Shown: positions 52,346 through 62,800 of the stretch, one piece after another
How positions within the stretch are numbered: position 1 is the first letter of the stretch
How the letters are laid out: each line of letters opens with the position of its first letter
DNA from: Winogradskyella eckloniae
Lineage (GTDB): Bacteria; Bacteroidota; Bacteroidia; Flavobacteriales; Flavobacteriaceae
Assembly (NCBI RefSeq): GCF_013249045.1
Contig: NZ_JABRWP010000008.1
Span: 1-64,000 of the forward strand
DNA length: 64,000 nt
Direction: 5' to 3'
Notes under the pieces: model-generated
Database searches by the model: none
Seen by the model: only the letters and a program-made list of their open reading frames with translations
Told to the model about the DNA's origin: nothing
Position numbers and translations under genes: made by a program

Positions 52346-54631
52346 ATGAAAAAAACAAAATCAAATTCAAGTATAATACTATGCTTAATGGCATTGGTAT
52401 TTTCAATTAGCACGTTTGCCCAAGATATCTCAGGCTCTTGGAAAGGTGTATTAAAAGTACAAGGGCAAGAAATTCCGCTCTTGTTTAATATTAAAAATGA
52501 CAATGGCGTTTTGTCGTCTACTATGGATAGTCCTAGCCAAGGCGCAACAGGGATTCCTATGGATAAAACAGTATTTGAGGCCAATGAAATTACAATAGCC
52601 TTTACACAAGGAGGTATAAAGTACGTTGGGCTTTTGGAAAATGAATCTATAACAGGGACGTTTTATCAAGGTGGCATGGAATTGCCATTAAACTTATCTA
52701 AAACTATAAAAACGAAACCAGGTGATGTGTCTTTACCATCTTCTAAAGAAGCATTAGATAAATTGGCTTCTTTTGATAACGGAACCTACAAATATTCAAC
52801 CGAAGATTATTTTCAGGATCCGAGTAAAAGTTCATTTCAATTTTCGCCAAAAGGCAATTATTTTTCATATCGCGAAAAGGATGAAAATGGAAAAAATCAC
52901 GTGTACGTAAAAGACACAAAAACAGAAAATGTAACCCTTGCCATAGCCGAAGGTGAAGAATTAATTAGAGGTTACGGTTGGGCTAATGACAATAGGTTGC
53001 TTTATATTAAAGATAATGGAGGTAATGAAAATTATCAGTTATTTGCTGCCAATTTAGATGGAAGTAATCCTAAAGCATTAACACCATTTGAAGACGTACA
53101 GGTTAATTTTTCTAACCTTTTAAAAGATCAGCTAGACCATGTTATCATTATGATGAATAAGGATAATAAACAAATTTTTGAGCCTTACAAATTGAATATT
53201 GTAACAGGCGATATGGAAAAATTGTTTGAAAATAAAGACGCTTCTTCGCCAATTGCAGGATATGAGTTTGATAAAGATGGAGAATTAAGAGGTTACACTA
53301 AGCAGCAAAATGGTGTAGAATATGTATTGTATTATAGAACAGGTAATGACCAACCGTTTAATGAAATTGTAACTACTAATTGGCAAGATTCATTTTCTTT
53401 AGTCGCATTTAATTATAACACACCTTATAAGCATGACGCTTATGTATTAACCAATTTAGAAAGCAATACAAGTGAATTGGTATTATATGATTTAGCTAAA
53501 AAAGAAATTATAGAAAAGGTATATAGCAATAAAACATTTGATGTTGGTGGCTTAAGTAGATCGAGAAAACGAAATTACGAAGTCGATTATTATTACTACA
53601 CTGGTGAAAAAACGCACGTAGTGCCTGTGAGTAATTATTTTAAAAAGCTCGATAAAAAGTTTAAAAAACAATTTGGAGATAAAGTTTATTCTATTGTAGA
53701 CCAAACAGATGACGAAGATAAGTACTTGTTAATTTTACAAACAGATAAGCTTTACGGAACGTATTATACATACGATGTAAAAAAGGACGAGTTTACTAAA
53801 ATATTAGATTTAATGCCACAGTTGCATGAAGAAGATATGGCAGAGATGCGACCAATTAATTTTACCACAAGAGATGGCTTAAAAGTATATGGTTACATCA
53901 CAATACCAAATCATATTAAAAAGGGTGAACGTGTGCCATTGATTGTAAATCCTCATGGAGGCCCTTATGGTGTAAGAGATTATTGGGGTTTTAATCCAGA
54001 AACACAATTGTTTGCAAGTAGAGGTTATGCTACATTACAAGTTAACTATAGAGGTTCTGGTGGCTACGGAAAAGATTTTTTCTTAGCCGGAAACAAGCAA
54101 ATAGGACGTAAAATGCTCAATGATTTAGAAGATGCCGTAGCGTATGCTAAAACATTAGATTTTATTGATAATGATAAAGTAGCCATCTATGGTGCAAGTT
54201 ATGGTGGATTAGCAACATTAGGAAGCCTTGTGAAAACACCAGATTTATATACTTGTGGTATTGATTACGTTGGTGTAAGTAACTTGTTTACCTTCTTTAA
54301 ATCCTTTCCAGAATATTGGAAACCTTATATGGCTCAATTTAATGAGCAATGGTATAATTCTGAAGATGAAGCAGATCAAAAAATTATGGCAGAAGTCTCA
54401 CCAGCACTTCATGTAGATAAAATTACAAAACCGCTTTTTGTAGTGCAAGGAGCAAATGATCCAAGAGTAAATATTGATGAATCTGATCAAGTGGTAAAGA
54501 GTATGAGAGCTAGAGGTATTGATGTGCCTTATATGGTAAAATACGATGAAGGTCATGGATTTTCTCACGAAGAAAACCGAGTAGAATTGTATAAAGCCAT
54601 GTTAGGATTCTTTGCACAGCATTTAAAGTAG
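52346..54631 (+). CDS. Exported S9-family (prolyl oligopeptidase-like) peptidase
   Basis: Serine peptidase of 761 residues with an N-terminal signal (IILCLMALVFSISTFA, then Q) for export to the envelope. After a short beta-domain (about 28-125) comes a beta-propeller (about 150-480), then the alpha/beta hydrolase. The triad is Ser618 in GASYGG, Asp705 in GANDPR and His737 in EGHGF; VNPHGGPYG gives the oxyanion loop. It likely cleaves short peptides, perhaps after proline or dipeptidyl-fashion. It carries a LytTR-type operator like that of the downstream kinase/regulator operon. Confidence 0.93.
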   Translation: MKKTKSNSSIILCLMALVFSISTFAQDISGSWKGVLKVQGQEIPLLFNIKNDNGVLSSTMDSPSQGATGIPMDKTVFEANEITIAFTQGGIKYVGLLENESITGTFYQGGMELPLNLSKTIKTKPGDVSLPSSKEALDKLASFDNGTYKYSTEDYFQDPSKSSFQFSPKGNYFSYREKDENGKNHVYVKDTKTENVTLAIAEGEELIRGYGWANDNRLLYIKDNGGNENYQLFAANLDGSNPKALTPFEDVQVNFSNLLKDQLDHVIIMMNKDNKQIFEPYKLNIVTGDMEKLFENKDASSPIAGYEFDKDGELRGYTKQQNGVEYVLYYRTGNDQPFNEIVTTNWQDSFSLVAFNYNTPYKHDAYVLTNLESNTSELVLYDLAKKEIIEKVYSNKTFDVGGLSRSRKRNYEVDYYYYTGEKTHVVPVSNYFKKLDKKFKKQFGDKVYSIVDQTDDEDKYLLILQTDKLYGTYYTYDVKKDEFTKILDLMPQLHEEDMAEMRPINFTTRDGLKVYGYITIPNHIKKGERVPLIVNPHGGPYGVRDYWGFNPETQLFASRGYATLQVNYRGSGGYGKDFFLAGNKQIGRKMLNDLEDAVAYAKTLDFIDNDKVAIYGASYGGLATLGSLVKTPDLYTCGIDYVGVSNLFTFFKSFPEYWKPYMAQFNEQWYNSEDEADQKIMAEVSPALHVDKITKPLFVVQGANDPRVNIDESDQVVKSMRARGIDVPYMVKYDEGHGFSHEENRVELYKAMLGFFAQHLK

Positions 54632-54666
54632 CATAAATAACCAACCAATCATTTTTAGTTAGTAAT

Positions 54667-54702
54667 AAGCCTTTTAAGAGTTAATCTTAAAAGGCTTTTT
54701 TT
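54667..54702 (+). terminator. Intrinsic terminator after the S9 peptidase
   Basis: AAGCCTTTTAAGA (54667-54679) pairs with TCTTAAAAGGCTT (54685-54697) around a 5-base loop, followed by T's. It insulates the peptidase from the next promoter 20 bp on. Confidence 0.87.
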
Positions 54703-54721
54703 ATGGTATAGGTAGGTGATT

Positions 54722-54792
54722 TCCGTTCGTCATAACCTAATGACCACTTATCATATTTTCATTTTTTAAACAAGGTATCAGTTATATATTTA
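54722..54792 (+). promoter_or_regulatory. Predicted LytTR-type operator and promoter of the kinase/LytTR operon
   Basis: TCCGTTCGT (54722-54730), 12 bp, ACCACTTAT (54743-54751), 33 bp, TATATTTA (54785-54792). The layout is identical to the one at 52190-52260. The flanking CATATTTTCA after the second half is also shared. It suggests that the LytTR protein controls its own operon and the S9 peptidase. Confidence 0.65.
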
Positions 54793-54843
54793 TACTATCA
54801 ATTAAAAACGAATAGATTTCATCAATCAAAAAACAACAGTATT

Positions 54844-54900
54844 ATGTTCAATTTAGTAAAAACCATCGTCGAGTTTATAATAGACATAGTCTTTATTTAA
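54844..54900 (+). CDS. Possible 18-residue hydrophobic peptide in the leader of the kinase operon
   Basis: ATG to TAA gives MFNLVKTIVEFIIDIVFI. The residues Lys6, Glu10 and Asp14 are four apart and, with Asn3 and Thr7, form a polar stripe on an otherwise hydrophobic helix. No Shine-Dalgarno site is seen, which is normal here. An 18-codon frame can arise by chance in AT-rich DNA, so coding is only a suggestion. The location, inside a leader between a LytTR-type promoter and a membrane histidine kinase, is what makes it worth keeping. No known family recognised. Confidence 0.35.
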   Translation: MFNLVKTIVEFIIDIVFI

Positions 54901-55005
54901 ACCTGGTTAATAATCCGAAAAATTAAAAGAGTAGAATATTAACATAGACGAATTTAAAAAAGGTTTTAAACCTTATCTTGTGCTAACAATAAAAGAAATG
55001 CTTGC

Positions 55006-56082
55006 ATGAAATTATCATTTAATAAATATTATATAGTATTCAATCTATTAGGTTGGATACTGTTGTTTTTATTCACGTTAACAATAAGAAAAATATATTT
55101 GTTCGAGGATGAAGATATTTCTGATGCAAGATTTAAATACTTATGGGCAGAAGGTATTGCATGTGGGTTTTTAGGCTTCGCGTTGTCTTTTATTGTGTCT
55201 GTATTTATAGATTTAAAACTGAATTTTAGCGCTATTAATAGGTTAGGTATTATTAAGGTTTTAATACTGTTTTTATTTATTCAAATAATATATTCATTAC
55301 TCATTTGGCCATTTTTAGATTTTGTGGATTTTTTTGGGGGAAGCTTGCCAGAAATAGCAGGAGGACCGTTATCACTTGCAGGTAGAGTTTCTAATTTTTT
55401 ATATTTTGGAACCCTATTTGTAATATGGTTTTTTGTTTATTTAACGATAAAAATTTATCATCAATTAAAAAAAGTACAATTAAAACAATTACAACTTGAA
55501 GCTAATTTAAAAGAATCCCAACTGAATACATTAAAAGGACAGATAAATCCACATTTTATGTTTAATAGCTTAAATAACATTCGTGGATTAATGTTAGAAG
55601 ATGTATCCAAAGCTAGAGGCATGTTAACTAGTTTGTCTGAAACTTTGAGATATTCTTTAATTAAAAGTGAGGTAAATTCTATTTCGTTAGAAGATGAATT
55701 AGAAATGGTAGAAAACTATGTAGAAATTTCTAAAATTCAATTTGAAAACCGATTGAAATTTACAACAGAGATTGATGCTAGTACTTTAACCAGACAAATT
55801 CCACCAATGATAATTCAAATGTTGGTAGAGAATGCGCTTAAACATGGTATTTCAAATATTAAAGAAGGAGGAGAAGTAAGATTAACAACAAAAATTATTA
55901 ATGACCAATTGATAATAGAAATTGCAAATTCTGGCACGTTTCGTAAAAGTGAAAACTCAACACAATTAGGATTAAAAAATATTAAAAAACGTCTAGAATT
56001 ACTCTACGGAAAAGACGCTACATTTACTATAGTAGAAAAAGAAAACAAAGTTGTTGCAACTATTAAAATGCCATTAGTATGA
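55006..56082 (+). CDS. LytS/YehU-type sensor histidine kinase
   Basis: Membrane histidine kinase of 358 residues: four hydrophobic helices in the first 150 residues, a charged coiled linker (QLKKVQLKQLQLEANLKESQ), then the His_kinase domain with the phospho-acceptor His183 in INPHFMFNSLNNIRG. The ATP-binding part has MLVENALKHGISN (N box) and LGLKNIKKRLELLYG (G box). No large extracellular sensor domain, so it senses the membrane or a small ligand. The regulator starts inside its last codon (ATGA overlap), so they are translated together. Confidence 0.94.
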   Translation: MKLSFNKYYIVFNLLGWILLFLFTLTIRKIYLFEDEDISDARFKYLWAEGIACGFLGFALSFIVSVFIDLKLNFSAINRLGIIKVLILFLFIQIIYSLLIWPFLDFVDFFGGSLPEIAGGPLSLAGRVSNFLYFGTLFVIWFFVYLTIKIYHQLKKVQLKQLQLEANLKESQLNTLKGQINPHFMFNSLNNIRGLMLEDVSKARGMLTSLSETLRYSLIKSEVNSISLEDELEMVENYVEISKIQFENRLKFTTEIDASTLTRQIPPMIIQMLVENALKHGISNIKEGGEVRLTTKIINDQLIIEIANSGTFRKSENSTQLGLKNIKKRLELLYGKDATFTIVEKENKVVATIKMPLV

Positions 56083-56807
56083 ATATCTTAAAAGCTGTAA
56101 TTGTTGAAGATTCTCGTTTAGCTCGCAATGAGTTAAAAGAGCTTTTTAAAGCACATAAAGAAATAGAATTAATTGGTGAAGCAGAAAATGTAGATGATGG
56201 TTTTGCACTGATTAATAAAACTAATCCGGATTTATTGTTTTTGGATATCAATATGCCAGAAAAGGATGGTTTTGAACTTTTAGAAATGTTAGACGAAGTG
56301 CCTATCACCATTTTTACAACTGCTTTTGATGAGTATGCTATTAAATCTTTTGAATACAATGCATTTGATTATTTGTTGAAACCAATTAGTCAAAAACGAT
56401 TTTCCAGTTCAATTAAAAAAGTATTAGAAAAAGCAAATTCTGATACTTCCTCAACACCTAAACAAGAAGGTTATCATCTAGATCGACAAATATTTATAAA
56501 AGATGGCGAAAACTGTTGGTTGGTAAAAATTAAGGATATTTCGCTATTTGAAATCGTAGGTAATTACACCAGAGTCTTCTTTGATGACAACAAACCGTTA
56601 ATTTATAAATCACTCGCTCAAATAGAAGAGAAATTGCCTCAAGATGTGTTTTTTAGAGCCAATCGTCAGCAGATAATAAATATTAACCATGTTAACAAAG
56701 TTATTTCGTGGTTTAATGGCAAACTAAAAATTGAAATGCATTCTGGAGAAGAAATTGAAATCTCCAGAAGACAATCCTATATATTTAAAGACCAATTAAG
56801 TTTTTAA
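56079..56807 (+). CDS. LytTR-family response regulator
   Basis: Two-domain regulator of 242 residues. The receiver domain has the acidic pair in AVIVEDSR, the phospho-acceptor Asp56 in LLFLDINMP and the Lys in FDYLLKPIS. The C-terminal LytTR DNA-binding domain has DRQIFIKDG, IVGNYTRVFF and FFRANRQQIININHV. LytTR proteins bind two direct repeats about 21-22 bp apart, which fits the operators at 54722 and 52190. It is coupled to the kinase by a 4-bp overlap; its end overlaps the convergent macroglobulin gene by 4 bp. Confidence 0.95.
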   Translation: MNILKAVIVEDSRLARNELKELFKAHKEIELIGEAENVDDGFALINKTNPDLLFLDINMPEKDGFELLEMLDEVPITIFTTAFDEYAIKSFEYNAFDYLLKPISQKRFSSSIKKVLEKANSDTSSTPKQEGYHLDRQIFIKDGENCWLVKIKDISLFEIVGNYTRVFFDDNKPLIYKSLAQIEEKLPQDVFFRANRQQIININHVNKVISWFNGKLKIEMHSGEEIEISRRQSYIFKDQLSF

Positions 56808-59800
56808 TCTACTAAAACTCTTATGCCTTCGCTATGGCTGCTAAATTCTGGTGCATACATGCTTTGTATAGTACTAATACCATTACTCATATTACCAGCA
56901 TTATTAACGCGTAAATCATATTCAAATACATAAATGCCCTTTGGTAAATAGTCCATAAAGAAATTGGTTGCTGCATCTTTAGTGCTTTCATAATAGCCTA
57001 AGCCATCTTGCCATTTGTACTGAGATAACACATTTATTGGCTCTAAGCCAGATGCACGCATATCTTTTAAATGTACAAATTCCATTGATCTATCGGTTCT
57101 TAATTCAATTCGAACTCTAACTAAATCGCCAATTTTTAATTTTGTGTCATTTGTGATTTCAGTAATCTCTTCGCCTTTATCTGTATTCTTTTTTAAGAAT
57201 AATTTCTTGCTTAATTTTAAAGGCGTTTCTGCTGAGGTTATATTATCTAAATCTTCAAAATACTGCCAGTACATTGCTCCCCAAGCAATGCCTTCTCCTT
57301 TTTTAGTGAGCGTTACATTAGCTTGGTCTGGTTTAATTTCAGAGCCATTCCATGCTGTTTTATAATACCCTGTACCAGCTTCGACTTTTACATCATCTAA
57401 TTTTTCTGGAGAGATGTTTTCGCTTCCAACTTTAACATTAACCTGTTCTGTAACGCTTAGCCAATCGCTGCCTTGTAGTAATAATGCATAGACCGCTTCT
57501 GTTGTTGCTTTTGTGGTTTTCCAACCGTTAGTTTGCTTGTTTTTTAGCAACCAGATTTTTAGATTGTCAATAGCGTTGAGGTTCTTAGTGTCATCTTGAA
57601 TTAAATGACCAACCTCAGAAAATACTTCAATCATTAAGGCTTGGGTTTCAATAGGTGCTTGGTACCAATACCATGAGTTGGTGTTTGCTTTCCAGTACAT
57701 GCCTAGTTCTTCAGATGTAATACTATTTTCTTTTAAAGATTTTACAATTTTGGCAGCCGTTTTATCATCCTCCATTCGGTTTACAGCTATTGCCATTAAG
57801 CCTTTTGCATATAATGATCGTTTTAGCCAATACGCTTTAATTTGAGATTGATAATATGCTAAGATGGTTTTAACTTCTTTAGATGGTTTTATGTCTGGGT
57901 AAAAACTTCGGGTATATAGGTAGTGCAATTGTGTGTGAGACAAATGATCTTTACTTAAATCTGCGTTTTTATTATATTTTCTAATGTCTTTATATTCCTT
58001 CACAAATTCTGAATCTAAATACCGAATCGCATTTTTTATCATAGCATCCTCACTATTGTTTTGTATGGCATTAAGTTGTTTTAAATGCCCAAAACCAGCA
58101 ATAATATGTTGCGTGATATAACGGTTGTCACGTCCACCATTAAACCAAGGCCAAGCTCCCGAATTGTGCTGATTAGCTTTTAATTTTCTTACCGCAGCTT
58201 GTAACTCGTTATTCATTTTATTAAGGTCAAATAATAAAGCAATACGTTTTTTCTGTTCGGTTTCAGATTGAGCATCTCGTAACCAAGGCGTTTCTTCAAT
58301 CAATAATGATTTTAATTCTTGGTTCTTTTCTAAATTACTTAATAACGCATCAGTTGACTTCCATTGGTTAAAAACAGCTTCAATCTTAGGATTAGATGTT
58401 ACAATATGTTGCGCCAATGCATTTGCGTAATATTTAGAAAAGGTTTGTTCATTACACTCGTAAGGATATTCCATTAAGTAAGGCAAGGCTTGCACAGCAT
58501 ACCAAGCAGGATTTGATGTCATCTCTAGCGTTAACTTATGATGCGTTAGAGTCTTTGAGGTGTTATCCTTTAGTTTATCTAAAGTAAAGGTCTTGGTTTG
58601 GTTAGAACGAATCCACATTGGCATCGTTTCTGTAACTAACATTCTATTACTTAAAACGGGTAATGCGCTTTGTTCGCCATCACTAAACTCACTAGCTTTT
58701 GCAATGATTTTGTATTGAACGGCTTGTAAGTTTGAAGGTATATTTAGTTGCCAAGATACTTGCGTATTGCCTTTACCATCTACTGTAAATGGAGAAGCCC
58801 CTTCTAACTTCCTCAAAGGGGAAGAACTGAGCAAGTTTGTGGTAATATTTTGTCCTGTGACGGCATCAGTTAAAACTAATTGTGCAACTCCAGTTAATTC
58901 CTTTTCAGTAAGATTAGCAATTTTAGTGCTAATAGTTATTTGGTCACCTTCTCTTAAAAAACGTGGTGCATTTGGTATGACCATTAACTCTTTTTGAGTC
59001 ACTGTTTCTAATCGGGTCACAGCACTTTCTAAAGTTTTAGTATGTGCTAGTAATTGTAATTTCCATTTGGTTAAGGCTTCTGGTGCTTTAAAATTGAAAC
59101 TAACATTACCTTCTGCATCAGTTTTTAATTGTGGAAAGAAGAAAGCTGTTTCGTTCAGGTTTTTTCTTATTTGGATGTTGTCGTCAGCTTTTTCTTTCGA
59201 AGGTTCATTTGTAGAATTGTCATTATTTCCTTTTAGTTCGATTCCTATTCCATTCACAGCACCAGCTATACTATCTTTAACATTCATACTTAAATCTACA
59301 CCTTCATAATCCATTTCAGATTCTTCCATAGAATCCTCAACTAGCATTGAAGCTTCTGGTGCAGCCATTCGCTTCATGTTTCCATAACCTCTTCTCATGT
59401 AGTTGTTATTCCCAAAATAAAACCCAAACCAATTGAGTTGATCGTAGTTTTGATACGGTTGACTAGCATTGGTGCTAAAATGATTGAAAACCCTAAAATT
59501 GCTATTCCCAAAACTTTCTCGGGAATTCTTATAAATTCTTGGATAATAGTTAGGATTGTTTAATGGGGAAAAACTCCAATTATGGTGCTTAAATTCATCT
59601 AAAGAGACATCGTACATGCTTGCTAATAATTCTGCAGAAACTTTATCGCCTTTAGGACCTTTTATTTTAAAACTCCACGTTTCGTCTTGTCCTGGTTGAA
59701 GCTTGTCTCTAAACGTAGTTGTCTCAATTTCTAAATCAGTTTTAGGAAATGGAACATTGATATTAAAACTTTGAGACTTATGCTCATTAAATGCAGCAAG

Positions 59801-62800
59801 CGAAGTGTGCACTACAAAACCTCCTAAATCATTTTCTAATACAGGAATTGTGATGGTTTTCTTAGAATTATTAAGTTGCACTAATTGCGTCATAATTATT
59901 TTTCCGCCCTTCTCAATCTCAACAGTTACAGTGATATTTTTAGCAGCAGAACCTAATGTCAGTTTTGCTATAGAATTGATCTTATAACTGGTTTGGTCTA
60001 ATTGCGCTTCGTACAATTGATTGTCTGCGACGGTTTTATCCTTGTCGCTAAATAATGATGTGTAAATTTGATCTTTTATAGTTTGCCCAAATTTATCTTT
60101 GCTTTCTGCAATAATGATATATTGACCAGAACCCCATTTATTTATTTTTTTTAAGGTTATGGTTTTATCTTTTTCTGTATTAAAAGCAGTGTTAAATACT
60201 TCTTCACCTTTTGTCCAATTGGCTAATTGGTTTTCATCATCATAAGCTTCGTGCGGAAATAGAGTTTTAAATTCTTCCTTAGAAAGGACTTGATAATCTG
60301 GAGCTGGCCAAGGTCTTGTTCTCAACACGCGGTTTGGCGCATTTAGTTTGTAAATTTTTATCTCACCTTGTGCTGGTGCAAATTCTCCATTTAGATTTTG
60401 AGTTGCTAAGCTCAATTCAATTTCCTTCTTGTCTTTATCTATTTTTTGAGGTACAACAATATTTAACGTCATTGAATGATAACCAACATTTACAACTGTA
60501 GACACAGAACGTGTTTCGCCATTTATGTCTGTAATGTCTGCTGTGATTTCATAATTGAAAATTGGAAGATTGTCTCTAGAAACACTTTCATCTGGTAAGG
60601 CCTTAAAAGTAATCTCAAATTCTCCTTTAGAATTGGTTGTAGTCTCGCCAAAGGTAATTTCTTGAGCTTCAGAATTAAAATAAGGTCGTCTCCAATAATA
60701 CCAACTTGGGAAATGGACATTTCTTTGTACGCGATAATCTACTTTAGCATTTGTAATGTTGCTTCCGGCAAAAGCGATAGCAGTTCCTTTAACGGTAATA
60801 CTATCATTTACTTTATAGGTTTTTGTAATGGGTTGAAATTCTGGTTTAAATTTTGGTCGCTTGTATTCTTCGACAGAAATATATTGGTATGCAGATCTGT
60901 GAGAAAACATTTCAATGGTGTAATTACCTGTTAAACCATTATTTGGTAAAATAAACTCGCCTTGTACTGAGCCAAATTCATTAGTCTTTAATAAGAGTTC
61001 GCTAACCACTTCGCCATTGACATTTTTTAGTCTAATCTTGGCTGCATGAGCTGTGGAAACTTCTGTTTTTTCATTTTTTGTTTTAGTAGCAATCCCTTTA
61101 AAATAAACCGTTTGTCCTGGTCTATAGATACTTCTGTCTGTAAAAATGAAATTGCGGTATTGCGTTTCGTTATTCGTGGTTTGTTTATAGCCACGGTTTA
61201 TAGAATACGCAGCAAAATAACCTGTGTCATCTTTTGCATTGACTTTAATTTCTATGTCGCTATAGTATTTGTCGTCTTTAATAAATTTAAATTTTCCAAA
61301 TCTATCTGTAGTGTAATTTTTAGTATAGCGTTTGTTGGTTCTGTTGTCAGAATACGTTAATTCTACATTTGCATTTTCAAAAGGCTTACCATTATGTCTA
61401 TCAATGACTTGGTAGAGTTTTATGTCATTATCATCACTTTCCACTAACGCTAAATTGGTAATTTGAATTTGGGTTGCTGCAAATACATTATCATCTGCAT
61501 TGGTGGTAACTTTGATAAGGTATAAGCCATTGCCTAATTTTGGAAAAACAATTTCTGTATTATGGCTTTGATAATCTCCTTCTGTTTTTAAAGCTGTATT
61601 GAACGTTTCATAAATCTTTAGTTTATTAAAAAACGCTTTCTTTTTATCTGCTCTATATAACGAATTGTAGCTTTTAAGCTGGTTTTGAGAAACTTTATAA
61701 AGTTCAAATTTTAAATGTTCTAGATTTTTATAGGAGACTAAGGTTTTTGATGGCGACGCAATACTTGTAAATTCTTCTGCATATAATTGTAAACTAGGCA
61801 ATTTAATTTGTTCTATTAAAACTTCGCATTTTTGAGCGCCTATACTTTTTGGATATTTAGAAATTACCGAATTGCAGATCTCAATAGCTTCTTTTAGTTT
61901 CCAGCGATTCGTGGTATTATCATCATTTTTACTTATGTTATTAGCATATAAGTTGCCTTGGTTTTTATAAACTGTAGCAATTTCGTAATCATATAATGCA
62001 GATAAATCTGAAGTTTTTAATGCTTCAGACTTAAACTTTAAAGTTTTTAGAAGTAGTTCATTAACATTAGAAAATACGGCATGTTCTTTTACAAAGTTAA
62101 GACGGTCAATATCTAATTGAACAAATGCCTTAGTAGTAACATCTTTTCTGTGAAATTTTATTAAGTTTTGGTAGATCTTTAATGCATTGCGTTGCAACGA
62201 AAGTGTATCTTTAGATTCTAAATTTGCGTTAATAAATACGTCACTATCCGCAATGAAAGCTCCATCATTTATTGTGAATTTGTATGCTGGTTGTGTAATA
62301 CTGTTTTCATCAGATTTATAAAAACTTAAAGCGTTATGACTCAATAAATCGTAAAGTGTTGGTCTATAATCTATAGAGTTATCTTGTTGATGTAATAAAG
62401 TACTGTATTTGTTTAGCGACTCTAATTGCAGTAAAATTCCATTTTGTAATGAGCGCTGATAATAGGTGTGGATTTCATTAAAAATGGTTTGTAAATCCCA
62501 TGTTCTAAAATCGTCACTAACTTTTTCGGACGTTTTACTTCTGTTGTAAAATTGCCAACGATTTTGCTGAAAATACTGCCAAAACATGGTGGCTAGCATA
62601 TTTTCCATTATATGTTTTGTGGCTAAATCATCGGTAGTGTCAATTTCAGATTTAAACCGTTTAACGATGTTAAGTTGCGCATCTTCTTCAAGCATTAACA
62701 TGTATTTGCTTATATGCAATAGAGCTTTGATACATTGTTGTTTGTTGTCTGATTTTAATGCGTTTTGATATATGGTTTCTACCAATTCTGAAGCGCTTTT

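Larger units (their letters stand above)
54632..55005 (+). other. 374-bp region between S9 peptidase and histidine kinase
   Basis: In order it holds the peptidase terminator (54667-54702), a LytTR-type operator plus -7 box (54722-54792), a possible 18-codon frame (54844-54900) and a palindrome AAGGTTT-T-AAACCTT (54960-54974). From the predicted transcript start near 54797 to the kinase ATG is about 210 bases, long for this group. Confidence 0.6.
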
